Of a stretch of 64,000 nt of DNA, positions 26,303 to 33,917 are shown one piece after another. Positions within the stretch are counted from its first letter, which is position 1; each line of letters starts with the position of its first letter. Below the pieces are notes generated by a model. It searched no databases and had not been told where the DNA came from. It was given only the letters and a program-made list of their open reading frames with translations. The position numbers were made by a program, and so were the translations under genes. This DNA comes from Mariniphaga sp964559175 (lineage in GTDB: Bacteria; Bacteroidota; Bacteroidia; Bacteroidales; Prolixibacteraceae). The stretch spans positions 1-64,000 of the forward strand of contig CAZLGT010000003.1 in assembly GCA_964559175.1 (NCBI GenBank), given 5' to 3'.

Positions 26303-27258
26303 CTCATTGCAGGTTCATATAACGGTTTTTTTGCCCACAATCCGGCAATAGCCAGTCCGCTAATGATGTGCCACACCCCCCACCAGGCAGCAATTACGGT
26401 CATTCCGCCCAACTCAAGTTCGGGTGGAAAAATTTTCGGGTTGAACATGAGCACCAGTGCCAGTCCCGAGTTTTGAATTCCGGTTTCAATGGAAATGGTA
26501 CGGCGGTCAACCCGTGGCAAACGCATAATCGACCCCATGGTAAACCCGGTTCCCAGTGCAAGTGCGTTGTGAATGAGTACAATGAAAAATACTACATGCA
26601 CAAACCGCATGAAGTTGGTGAAATTGGCCGACAACAGGATAACCACATACGCAATAAATACAATGATGGAAATTTGCCGGATGGGTTTTTTTACCTTTTC
26701 TGTTACCCGGGGAAAGTAATTGGAAAAAAGCAAGCCCAGCACAACCGGAATTCCCAGCAAAATAACCACGGTTTGCACCATTTGCAAAAAGTCGATTTCG
26801 ATGGGCACCAGGTAGGTGCCTGCGCCGGCAGCATTGTAATACTTCAGGTACAGTTTTCCCCATATTGCAAAGTTTACCGGTGTCATAAATGTAGCCGCCA
26901 GCGTTGCGATGGCCGTTAAACTAACCGAAAGTGCAACATTCCCTTTGGCTAGTGAACTCATAAAATTGGAAATATTTCCTCCCGGACACGAGGCAATCAA
27001 AATCATTCCCAGGGCTACCGTGGGAGTAGGGTTAAGTACCAGAATAAAGGCAAATGTAACCAGCGGCAGCAGAAAAAATTGCGAAATAACACCGGTTATT
27101 GCCGATTTGGGTTTCAGTATTACATCCCTGAAATGTTGAAGCTTAATGTCGAGAGCCACTCCGAACATTACAAACGCAATTACAATATTAAGGGCTAATA
27201 ATCCTGAGGGAGAGAAGTTTAATCGAACATGGTCAAGTACTTCCAGCGTTTCTTTCAT
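26299..27258 (-). CDS. bile acid:sodium symporter family (BASS) transporter
   Basis: An inner-membrane Na+-coupled transporter of about 319 residues with nine to ten hydrophobic segments. Family features are the sodium-binding region CPGGNISNFMSSLAKGNVALSVSLT and ETGIQNSGLALVLM. The start at 27258 (MKETLEVLDHV) is preferred because an upstream in-frame start at 27312 would reach into the terminator hairpin of the preceding gene. Bacterial members carry pantoate, keto acids, glycolate or sterol-like acids; the substrate is not predictable here. It is coupled by ATGA overlap to the acyltransferase gene. Confidence 0.92.
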   Translation of the reverse strand: MKETLEVLDHVRLNFSPSGLLALNIVIAFVMFGVALDIKLQHFRDVILKPKSAITGVISQFFLLPLVTFAFILVLNPTPTVALGMILIASCPGGNISNFMSSLAKGNVALSVSLTAIATLAATFMTPVNFAIWGKLYLKYYNAAGAGTYLVPIEIDFLQMVQTVVILLGIPVVLGLLFSNYFPRVTEKVKKPIRQISIIVFIAYVVILLSANFTNFMRFVHVVFFIVLIHNALALGTGFTMGSIMRLPRVDRRTISIETGIQNSGLALVLMFNPKIFPPELELGGMTVIAAWWGVWHIISGLAIAGLWAKKPLYEPAMR

Positions 27259-27316
27259 GCCAGTTACATTTAATTGTAGCCCCGAAAATAGGAAAACAAT
27301 CGGGAAAAACAATAAT

Positions 27317-27354
27317 AAAGCCGGAACTAAATGGCTAATTATGGTTCCGGCTTT
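27317..27354 (-). terminator. terminator downstream of the alkaline phosphatase gene
   Basis: An 11-bp inverted repeat, AAAGCCGGAAC (27317-27327) and GTTCCGGCTTT (27344-27354). Read on the minus strand it follows the alkaline phosphatase stop codon by 21 bp and is followed by TTATTATTGTTTTT. It separates this gene from the BASS gene. Confidence 0.8.
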
Positions 27355-27375
27355 TCTGTTTCAATTATTTCAAAT

Positions 27376-28527
27376 TCAATTTCCGATAATTAATTGTCTT
27401 ATTTTTTTGGGAATATCAGTGTTGTCCATAAAACCGGTAAATTCTTCAGCACCGGGGCCGAAAGCCATCACCGGAACCATCAGCCCGGTGTGTCCGCCGG
27501 TAGTAAATTCGCCTTTTACCATACCTGTCTCGAAATTCCCGTCCAGTATGGTCATTCCGCCGGTTTCATGGTCGGAAGTAACCACAACAAGTGTTTCTTT
27601 GTTTCGGGCTGCAAATTCCAGTGCTTTCCCAACGGCACGGTCGATGTCGAGCATATCCTCTACCACATAAATGGTGCTTCCGGCATGTCCGCCCCAGTCA
27701 ACCTGAGAACCTTCCACCATCATAAAAAAACCTTTTTTGTTGTTGCTTAAAATATTGATGGCCGTATTGGTTGCAACAGGCAGCATATCGCCACGTTCGT
27801 CCATGCGTCCGTTGTGTTCGGCAGCAGTAAGCCCGGCAAGTTTGCCTTTTTTAATGTTTTTTATGGTGTTGATATTCTGTTCCACCTGGTAACCTTTTTC
27901 TTTGAGTTCTTCTACCAGGTTACGGCCGTCTTTACGTTCGGTAAAATGCTTGTAACCACCGCCAATAAATACATCGATGTCGGTTTTCAGAAAATCGGCT
28001 GCAATTTCCTCGTACATGTTCCGGCTCTCCTGATGGGCAATGAACGAAGCCGGTGTGGCATGTGTAATGGCCGATGTGGACACCAGTCCGGTGGCCAGGC
28101 CTTTTGCATCTGCTTCCTGCAAAATGGTTTTAACAGGATTCTTGTTCACATCAACGCCTATGCCTCCGTTGTATGTTTTTTGCCCGGTTGAAAGGGCTGT
28201 TCCTCCTGCAGCTGAATCAGTGATGTACTGGTCAGCCGAATGGGTTGTTGCCAATCCCATATATTTGAAATTTTCAATGAAAAGGTTGCCTTTGTTGGCC
28301 GTATGTGCGGCATGAAGATGTGGAAGGCTCATGCCATCCACAATGAACAGGATTACATTTTTTGGTTTTTTCCTGAAGTTCTGCGGGTACATCTTTACCT
28401 CATAGGCTTCACCACCCCGGTAAATTTTTTCATTTTCTTCGGCGTCGGCATCGAGGTATTCCTCTTGTGCAAACGAAATAAATCCTGTAAACAGGGCAAG
28501 CATAAGAACAAATAATTTCCTTGTCAT
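27376..28527 (-). CDS. alkaline phosphatase (exported)
   Basis: A 383-residue secreted phosphomonoesterase of the PhoA type. A signal peptide (MTRKLFVLMLALFTGFISFAQ) is followed by FIVDGMSLPH with metal-ligand Asp64, the nucleophile Ser105 in TDSAAGGTA, HATPASF, the metal-binding VDWGGHAG, TSDHETGG, and the C-terminal TGGHTG histidine region. It releases phosphate from organic esters in the periplasm. No Pho regulator gene is nearby. A hairpin terminator follows the gene. Confidence 0.95.
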   Translation of the reverse strand: MTRKLFVLMLALFTGFISFAQEEYLDADAEENEKIYRGGEAYEVKMYPQNFRKKPKNVILFIVDGMSLPHLHAAHTANKGNLFIENFKYMGLATTHSADQYITDSAAGGTALSTGQKTYNGGIGVDVNKNPVKTILQEADAKGLATGLVSTSAITHATPASFIAHQESRNMYEEIAADFLKTDIDVFIGGGYKHFTERKDGRNLVEELKEKGYQVEQNINTIKNIKKGKLAGLTAAEHNGRMDERGDMLPVATNTAINILSNNKKGFFMMVEGSQVDWGGHAGSTIYVVEDMLDIDRAVGKALEFAARNKETLVVVTSDHETGGMTILDGNFETGMVKGEFTTGGHTGLMVPVMAFGPGAEEFTGFMDNTDIPKKIRQLIIGN

Positions 28528-28644
28528 ATTTATTATTTTTTAATTATTATTTTGATTCTGTAAAATTAAACAGAAAAGTAAGTAGAGAGTTTATTTTCGG
28601 TTGAAAAATATCTTAAAGTTTATTAAAGCCTTACTGAATCGGTG

Positions 28645-29307
28645 TTATTTGATTTTTTCAAACTCTTTTTTGTCGAATTCCGGGTTCAGTTTAAAAACAG
28701 TACCGTCGCGCGTTGTGTGCATTTCAATCACATCCATCAGCACAAAGTTGCTGAGTACTTCTTCTGCTTTTTTTCGGGATATGTGTGCCAGGCGAATAAA
28801 TTTGGAATATGAAATTTCATGGTTCTCCTGCAGAAAATCCACAAGAAACTTTTCGTCGCCGGAATAGGAAACCCGGATTCCCCTCAGGCTGTTTTGTTTT
28901 TTCCACACTGCAAGCTGAATTTTGTGTGCCAGCACATTTTCATCGTTTATGCGGATATAGGCCAGCCATTTCCCGCTTTCGTCTTTTGCAAAGTGTGGTT
29001 TTTTTGTACTGGGATTAATCGAAATTTCAAGCACGGTTTTGCCTTCGGTATGCCATTGTTTGGTAGAAAAGCCAATGGGCGGTTTACTGAAAATTTTGGC
29101 AGCCGATTCCACCATGTAATACTCCTCGTCGGTACTGATGCCCACCACTTTACCATTGTCTTTTACGCCAATGAGCAACCTCCCGCCATCGGTATTGGCA
29201 AAAGCTACCAGCGATTTGGCAATTTTTTTCGAGTCGTTTATGCAGAATTTGAAATCCTGCTGCTGGTGCTCGCCTTCATCAATCAATTTGTACAGTCCCG
29301 TGTTCAA
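28645..29307 (-). CDS. ATP-binding / AlbA_2 (Schlafen-type) domain protein
   Basis: A 220-residue cytoplasmic protein. Residues 8-125 form an AlbA_2 (Schlafen AlbA-like) domain: EHQQQDFKFCIND, KSLVAFANTDGGRLLIGVKDNGKVVGI. The C-terminal part (about 150-205) looks like a winged helix (FIRLAHISRKKAEEVLSNFVLMDVIEMHTT). Such proteins are often annotated as putative DNA- or ATP-binding transcriptional regulators; the molecular role is unproven. It starts 8 bp after the upstream GNAT gene on the same strand, so the two are likely co-transcribed. Confidence 0.88.
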   Translation of the reverse strand: MNTGLYKLIDEGEHQQQDFKFCINDSKKIAKSLVAFANTDGGRLLIGVKDNGKVVGISTDEEYYMVESAAKIFSKPPIGFSTKQWHTEGKTVLEISINPSTKKPHFAKDESGKWLAYIRINDENVLAHKIQLAVWKKQNSLRGIRVSYSGDEKFLVDFLQENHEISYSKFIRLAHISRKKAEEVLSNFVLMDVIEMHTTRDGTVFKLNPEFDKKEFEKIK

Positions 29308-29315
29308 AACTCAGC

Positions 29316-29762
29316 TTATTTTAACCATTCAAAAGTAACATAGTGGTCGGGGGTCATTCCCAGTTTCTGATAAACCTTGTGCGCCCCTTCGTTCGATTTG
29401 TCGGCATACAACCGAATTCCTTTCAAGTCGTGGTTTTCAAGAACCCGGCTTTTTACGTATCCGTACAATTTGCTGTAAACGCCTTTTCGCCGGAATTCAG
29501 GTACTACGTAAACCGATTGAATCCATAAAACAGTTCCGTTGCGCCAGTCGCTCCATTCAAATGTTGTGAGCAACGATCCAATCACTTTTCCGTTTTTTTC
29601 CGCCACATAGTATTGTCCTTTGGAAGAATCTTTCAGAACGGCAGTAACGCCATTTTTTAAGGTTTCCTGCTCTAATTCAATGCCTTCTGTTTCTCTGGCC
29701 ATGGCCAGCTGAAATTCCAGAATGGAATTAAGGTCTTCTGGTTTTGCTTTTCTGACTAACAT
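29316..29762 (-). CDS. GNAT family N-acetyltransferase
   Basis: A 148-residue GCN5-related acetyltransferase. The acetyl-CoA-binding segment is VYVVPEFRRKGVYSKLYGYV (motif A with RxxGV), preceded by IGSLLTTFEWSDWRNGTVLWIQ and followed by GIRLYADKSNEGAHKVYQKLGM (motif B). The length is standard. It acetylates an amine of unknown identity, for example an amino acid, drug or protein N-terminus. It is the first gene of a likely two-gene unit with the AlbA_2 gene, and is divergent from yjjX. Confidence 0.92.
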   Translation of the reverse strand: MLVRKAKPEDLNSILEFQLAMARETEGIELEQETLKNGVTAVLKDSSKGQYYVAEKNGKVIGSLLTTFEWSDWRNGTVLWIQSVYVVPEFRRKGVYSKLYGYVKSRVLENHDLKGIRLYADKSNEGAHKVYQKLGMTPDHYVTFEWLK

Positions 29763-29859
29763 TTTTCAATTTTATCAGGCGAAAATAACAAATCCGGCCA
29801 AATGTTGTACGAATAAATCAAAATGTATCAGGTGCCGGTTAAAAAGAAAATGAACCAAA

Positions 29860-30378
29860 ATGAAGATTGTAATAGCGTCCGAAAATCCGGTAAAATTGAA
29901 TGCGGTGAAGAAAGGATTCAAAGCTTTTTTTTGCGATTTTGAAGTAGAATGTATCACAACCTCTTCCGGGGTGTCGGAACAACCGTTAACCGACAGGGAA
30001 ACCCAATTGGGTGCCAGAAACAGGGTTGCAGAAGCCCGTAAACGCATACACGATGCCGATTTTTGGGTGGGCATTGAAGGAGGTGTGCAGTCGGAAGAAA
30101 AAGGACTGGCTGCATTTGCTTGGATAGTCATTTATTCCGCAGGCAAAACCGGAGAAGCGCGAACAGCCACCTTTTTTTTGCCACCCAAAGTGGCTCATCT
30201 GGTGGCAGGGGGGCTTGAACTGGGAGATGCAAATGATTTGGTTTTTAAGGAATCGAATTCAAAACAAAAAACAGGGGCGGTTGGCCTGCTTACCCACAAT
30301 GCCATCGACCGTACCGAACTTTACCGGCAGGCAGTAATTATGGCGCTTATTCCATTTATAAATCCCGGACTGTATTGA
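29860..30378 (+). CDS. yjjX: inosine/xanthosine triphosphatase (YjjX)
   Basis: A 172-residue house-cleaning NTPase of the NTPase_I / YjjX family, which hydrolyses ITP and XTP and so keeps damaged purines out of nucleic acids. Motifs are the N-terminal IVIASENPVKLNAVKKGF, the VSEQPLTDRETQLGARNRV region, WVGIEGGV, and the C-terminal AVGLLTHNAIDRTELYRQAVIMALIPF. The length matches the family. It is a single gene between divergent and convergent neighbours, with a stop 10 bp from the NifX-like gene stop. Confidence 0.94.
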   Translation: MKIVIASENPVKLNAVKKGFKAFFCDFEVECITTSSGVSEQPLTDRETQLGARNRVAEARKRIHDADFWVGIEGGVQSEEKGLAAFAWIVIYSAGKTGEARTATFFLPPKVAHLVAGGLELGDANDLVFKESNSKQKTGAVGLLTHNAIDRTELYRQAVIMALIPFINPGLY

Positions 30379-30388
30379 ATGCACCTGA

Positions 30389-30706
30389 TTATTTCAGCCG
30401 GTCGATGATTTCTTCAATCTTGATTTTTTCCTCGTGAAGCAGCACCAGTTGCAGTTTTTCTTTCTCCAGCCGGCTGCTTACCATGGGGCCTACTTCGCCG
30501 GTGATGATTACCGAAACGCCTTCTTTTTTCAAAAAATCAACCAGTTGAACACCGCTGTGATCCGAATTTTTGAATGGATTTTCAATCAGGTTGTATTTAC
30601 CGGTACCTGAATTGTAAATTACAACAAATTCACATTTTCCAAAGCGCAGGTCGAGAAACGATTTTTCAGTTTTTCCGGTAGATGAAATGGCAAAAATTTT
30701 ATCCAT
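30389..30706 (-). CDS. NifB/NifX-family (dinitrogenase FeMo-cofactor) small protein
   Basis: A 105-residue protein of the NifX/NafY-like family. The family pattern is visible in KIFAISSTGKTEKSFLDLRFGKCEFVVIYN, GVQLVDFLKKEGVSVIITGEVGP, and a short final helix. Outside nitrogen fixers, such small proteins are widespread in anaerobes and are thought to bind Fe-S or metal clusters; the exact role is unknown. No nif genes are present here. It is 46 bp downstream of the AhpD-like gene on the same strand, so they may be co-transcribed. Confidence 0.85.
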   Translation of the reverse strand: MDKIFAISSTGKTEKSFLDLRFGKCEFVVIYNSGTGKYNLIENPFKNSDHSGVQLVDFLKKEGVSVIITGEVGPMVSSRLEKEKLQLVLLHEEKIKIEEIIDRLK

Positions 30707-30752
30707 AATATGAAAGTTGTTTATTTATATAACAATTTGAACCCCAAAAGTT

Positions 30753-31103
30753 TTATTTCTCATCAACATTTAATTCCTCCCAATATTCCAAAGCTCTCCG
30801 TGTGTGCGGAATAACAATGGTTCCGCCCACTACATTGGCCACCGAAAAAATTTCGAAAACTTCGTTGGTGGTAACCCCATGTTCAAAACATTTTTCCAGA
30901 TGGTACTTAATGCAGTCGTCGCACCGCAACACCATCGATGTGGCCAAACCCAGCATTTCTTTTACTTTCCCGCTAAGCGCTCCATCCTGGTATGTGAGTG
31001 TGTCGATACTGTAAATTCGCTTCATCACTTTGTTGCCACTCGCCAGAATTTTTTCATTCATTTTGGCGCGGTAGGCATTAAATTCTTCTATCTGTTTTCC
31101 CAT
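30753..31103 (-). CDS. carboxymuconolactone decarboxylase family (AhpD-like) protein
   Basis: A 116-residue helical protein of the CMD/AhpD family. The redox motif is complete: LRCDDCIKYHLEKC (CxxCxxxH), which in AhpD-like members serves as a peroxidase or disulfide-reductase centre. The final segment VVGGTIVIPHTRRALEYWEEL is also typical. A role in peroxide or alkylhydroperoxide defence is likely, but decarboxylase activity is not implied. It begins 3 bp after miaB ends, so the two lie in one unit with miaB first. Confidence 0.92.
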   Translation of the reverse strand: MGKQIEEFNAYRAKMNEKILASGNKVMKRIYSIDTLTYQDGALSGKVKEMLGLATSMVLRCDDCIKYHLEKCFEHGVTTNEVFEIFSVANVVGGTIVIPHTRRALEYWEELNVDEK

Positions 31104-31106
31104 AAT

Positions 31107-32438
31107 TTATTTTTTTATGTCTCCAATAAGCGTGGTTTGTGTGCATTTCTCAATGGTTACATCAACCAAATCACCCTTTTTAAAATGATATTTTGGAAAA
31201 ACCACTACTTTGTTTTGCGACGTTCTTCCAAATAACATTTCTTCCGATTTTTTGGAAGTACCTTCCACAAGCACTTCAAAAGTTTTTCCAATGTCTTTAC
31301 GGTTGCTTTCCAGCGAAAGTTTGTTTTGAAGCTGAATTATTTCATTCAGCCGTGTGATTTTAGTCTCCTCCGGAACATCGTCTTTCAGGTGTTTTGCTGC
31401 ATAAGTTCCCGGGCGTTCCGAGTATTTAAACATGAAGGCCAAATCGAATTGCACCTCCTGCATCAGCGAAAGTGTTTCGGCATGATCTTCTTCTGTTTCG
31501 GTACAAAATCCGGTAAAAACATCGGTTGAAAGGCCACAGTCAGGCAAAATGTTTCGGATGGCTGTAATGCGGTCGAGGTACCACTTCCGGTCGTATTTCC
31601 GGTTCATCAGGTTCAAAATGCGCGAACTGCCCGACTGCACCGGCAAATGAATGTGCCTGCAAATATTCGGGTATCCGGCCATTTTTTGCAATACTTTGTC
31701 CGACATATCTTTCGGATGCGACGTAGTAAACCGCACCCGCATTTCGGGAGCTGTTTGCGCCACCTGTTCCAGCAAATCCCAAAAACGCACTGGTTTTCGT
31801 TCACCTTCGGGAAGCCATTTGTATGAATTTACGTTTTGTCCAAGCAGGGTAACTTCCTTGTAGTTTTTTGCGGCCAAATCGCGTACCTCGTTCAGAATAT
31901 CCTGTGGGTCGCGGCTTCGTTCGCGGCCACGGGTGTAAGGCACTATACAGTAGGTGCAAAAATTGTTGCAACCGCGGGTAATACTCACAAATCCTGAAAT
32001 GGCTTTATCGCCCATGCGCACCGGCGTTATCTTGTCGTAGGTTTCAATGGTTGAAAGTTTGGTGTTCAAGGCCTTTTCCCCGCCTTCCACTTTGTCGATG
32101 AGGTAGGGGAGGTCGCGGTAGGCATCCGGTCCGGCCACCAAATCCACCACGCCTTTTTCCAGAAAAGCTTCGCCCACACGTTCGGCCATGCAGCCCAATA
32201 CCCCAACAATCAGTTTTTTATTGCGTTTTTTTATTGCATTGTAGTGATTAAGTCTTCCCCAAATCCGTTGTTCGGCATTGTCGCGCACCGAGCAGGTATT
32301 CAGGAAAACCGTATCGGCATCCTCTGCGGTTTGTACCAGTTCGTATTGCCTTTCCTGCAAAATGGCTGCCACCACTTCGCTGTCGGCCACATTCATCTGG
32401 CACCCGTAAGTTTCTATGTATAGTTTTTTTGTTTCCAT
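31107..32438 (-). CDS. miaB: tRNA-2-methylthio-N6-dimethylallyladenosine synthase
   Basis: A radical-SAM methylthiotransferase that adds the methylthio group to i6A37 in tRNAs reading UNN codons. Its 443 residues contain the N-terminal MTTase domain with cluster ligands Cys13, Cys49 and Cys83, the radical-SAM motif CNNFCTYC (Cys157, Cys161, Cys164), and a C-terminal TRAM domain (GRTSQNKVVVFPKYHFKKGDLVDVTIEKC). The ITRGCNNFCTYCIVPYTRGRERSR block separates MiaB from RimO. It is the first gene of a unit with the AhpD-like gene, divergent from yebC. Confidence 0.97.
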   Translation of the reverse strand: METKKLYIETYGCQMNVADSEVVAAILQERQYELVQTAEDADTVFLNTCSVRDNAEQRIWGRLNHYNAIKKRNKKLIVGVLGCMAERVGEAFLEKGVVDLVAGPDAYRDLPYLIDKVEGGEKALNTKLSTIETYDKITPVRMGDKAISGFVSITRGCNNFCTYCIVPYTRGRERSRDPQDILNEVRDLAAKNYKEVTLLGQNVNSYKWLPEGERKPVRFWDLLEQVAQTAPEMRVRFTTSHPKDMSDKVLQKMAGYPNICRHIHLPVQSGSSRILNLMNRKYDRKWYLDRITAIRNILPDCGLSTDVFTGFCTETEEDHAETLSLMQEVQFDLAFMFKYSERPGTYAAKHLKDDVPEETKITRLNEIIQLQNKLSLESNRKDIGKTFEVLVEGTSKKSEEMLFGRTSQNKVVVFPKYHFKKGDLVDVTIEKCTQTTLIGDIKK

Positions 32439-32559
32439 TTTTTTTAGATGGCTGCAAATTTAGCGCATTTTATTTTGGCTCATGGGTTTTTATTAAAGGA
32501 TTTAGGTTTCCTTTTGTGAAGCTTTTTTTATTTTTAACCGAAACTTAAAATTTTAAAAT

Positions 32560-33309
32560 ATGTCAGGTCACAGTAAATGGTCAACCATTAAGCGGAAAAA
32601 AGGAGCACTGGATGCCAAACGTTCCAAAATATTTTCAAAAATATCGAAAGAGATAACCGTTGCAACCAAACTTGGGGGTAGTGATATCGACGCCAATTCG
32701 CGCCTGCGGCTGGCCGTGCAAAACGCCAAGGGGCAAAACATGTCGAAGGATGTGATTGAGCGCGCCATTAGTAAGGCAGAAAAAGATACCTCCAGTTTCG
32801 AGGAGATGACCTTTGAAGGGTACGGCCCGGGCGGAATTGCCATTTTTGTGGAATGCCTTTCCGACAACAACAACCGAACGGTGGGAAGTGTGCGTTCTGC
32901 TTTTACAAAGCACAACGGACACCTTGGAACCAACGGTTCAGTGGCTTTTCTTTTTGAAACGAAAGGAGTATTTGTTGTGCCGTCAGACGAAAAAACGGCA
33001 ACCGAGGTATTTGAACTGGAAATGATTGAAGCCGGGGCTGAAGAGATGGAAGAAAGCGATGGGTTTATTGAAATTACTTCGGCCATGGAAGACTTTGGAA
33101 GTGTTTCCAAAAAGCTGGAAGAACTGGGCCTCGAGCCCGAGAGTCAGGGGTTACAGCGCATACCGAATACCACAACCACACTGCCTGTGGATGAGGCCAA
33201 AAAGGTGTTGCGCTTAGTTGAGCGCCTCGATGAGGACGATGATGTGCAAAATGTGTTTCACAACCTTGAAATTACGCCCGAGTTGGAGGCTGTACTGGCC
33301 GAAGATTGA
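32560..33309 (+). CDS. YebC/PmpR family regulatory protein
   Basis: A 249-residue YebC-family protein. Members act as DNA-binding regulators or, as shown more recently for some, as translation factors relieving ribosome stalling at proline stretches. The signature N-terminus MSGHSKWSTIKRKKGALDAKR is present, with YGPGGIAIFVECLSDNNNRTV and the acidic third domain (LDEDDDVQNVFHNLE). The length is standard. It is a single gene, divergent from miaB across 121 bp. Confidence 0.95.
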   Translation: MSGHSKWSTIKRKKGALDAKRSKIFSKISKEITVATKLGGSDIDANSRLRLAVQNAKGQNMSKDVIERAISKAEKDTSSFEEMTFEGYGPGGIAIFVECLSDNNNRTVGSVRSAFTKHNGHLGTNGSVAFLFETKGVFVVPSDEKTATEVFELEMIEAGAEEMEESDGFIEITSAMEDFGSVSKKLEELGLEPESQGLQRIPNTTTTLPVDEAKKVLRLVERLDEDDDVQNVFHNLEITPELEAVLAED

Positions 33310-33388
33310 CGGTCAGTTTGTTAATAATTTTTTCAGTGAGGCAATGGATTGAACAACGGGACGTTGGTTTTTAAATGGATTTTTGGGT

Positions 33389-33396
33389 TATATTTG
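33389..33396 (+). promoter_or_regulatory. putative -7 box (TATATTTG) for the SPOR/amidotransferase unit
   Basis: TATATTTG matches the TAnnTTTG consensus, 20 bp before the SPOR gene start. A TTG at 33364-33366 is 22 nt upstream, slightly farther than the usual 19-20 nt, so the assignment is moderate. Confidence 0.45.
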
Positions 33397-33416
33397 CACC
33401 TTCGTTAAACGGAAAA

Positions 33417-33917
33417 ATGAAAACAATTTTTTTAATCATATCCGGGGTTTTTTTATTTCAAATGGCAGCGGCGCAGGTTACATTTCCTGCTTTGTCCGAT
33501 ACAATGGTTTCCGATACGGCCGGAAATGAAGAGATCAATCTGAATATTCTTGATAATCTGGATATAAATCAGGACTCCCGCCTCGAAAAAATGCTGAAGT
33601 GGCATGTGGAGAATAATAAAAAACGGGATGGTATCGATGGGTTTCGGGTAGAAATATTTTTTAGTTCGGCGCTCAATGCCAAGGAGCAGGCCTTAAATAA
33701 GAAAAAGGAATTTCTGTCGAAGTACCCCGACCACGATGTGCATGTTAAATTTACCGCACCCAATTTCAGAGTGAGGGTAGGCGATTTCAGAACCAAAAAC
33801 GAAGCTTTAAAACTTCATAAACAAATTCAGGATGATTATCCCGGGGCTTTCATTGTCCCCGATAATATCAATTTTCCGTTGCTGAAAACAGAGAAAAAAT
33901 ATGAGCGACCAGATTAA
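33417..33917 (+). CDS. SPOR domain-containing exported protein
   Basis: A 166-residue secreted protein. The start at 33417 is preferred because it opens a standard signal peptide (MKTIFLIISGVFLFQMAAAQ); an earlier in-frame start adds 14 unlikely residues. The C-terminal half (about 80-155: DGFRVEIFFSSALNAKEQA... KFTAPNFRVRVGDFRTKNEALKLHKQIQ) is a SPOR domain, which binds peptidoglycan strands stripped of stem peptides. Its end overlaps the start of the amidotransferase gene by 17 bp, so the two are translated from one message. Confidence 0.9.
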   Translation: MKTIFLIISGVFLFQMAAAQVTFPALSDTMVSDTAGNEEINLNILDNLDINQDSRLEKMLKWHVENNKKRDGIDGFRVEIFFSSALNAKEQALNKKKEFLSKYPDHDVHVKFTAPNFRVRVGDFRTKNEALKLHKQIQDDYPGAFIVPDNINFPLLKTEKKYERPD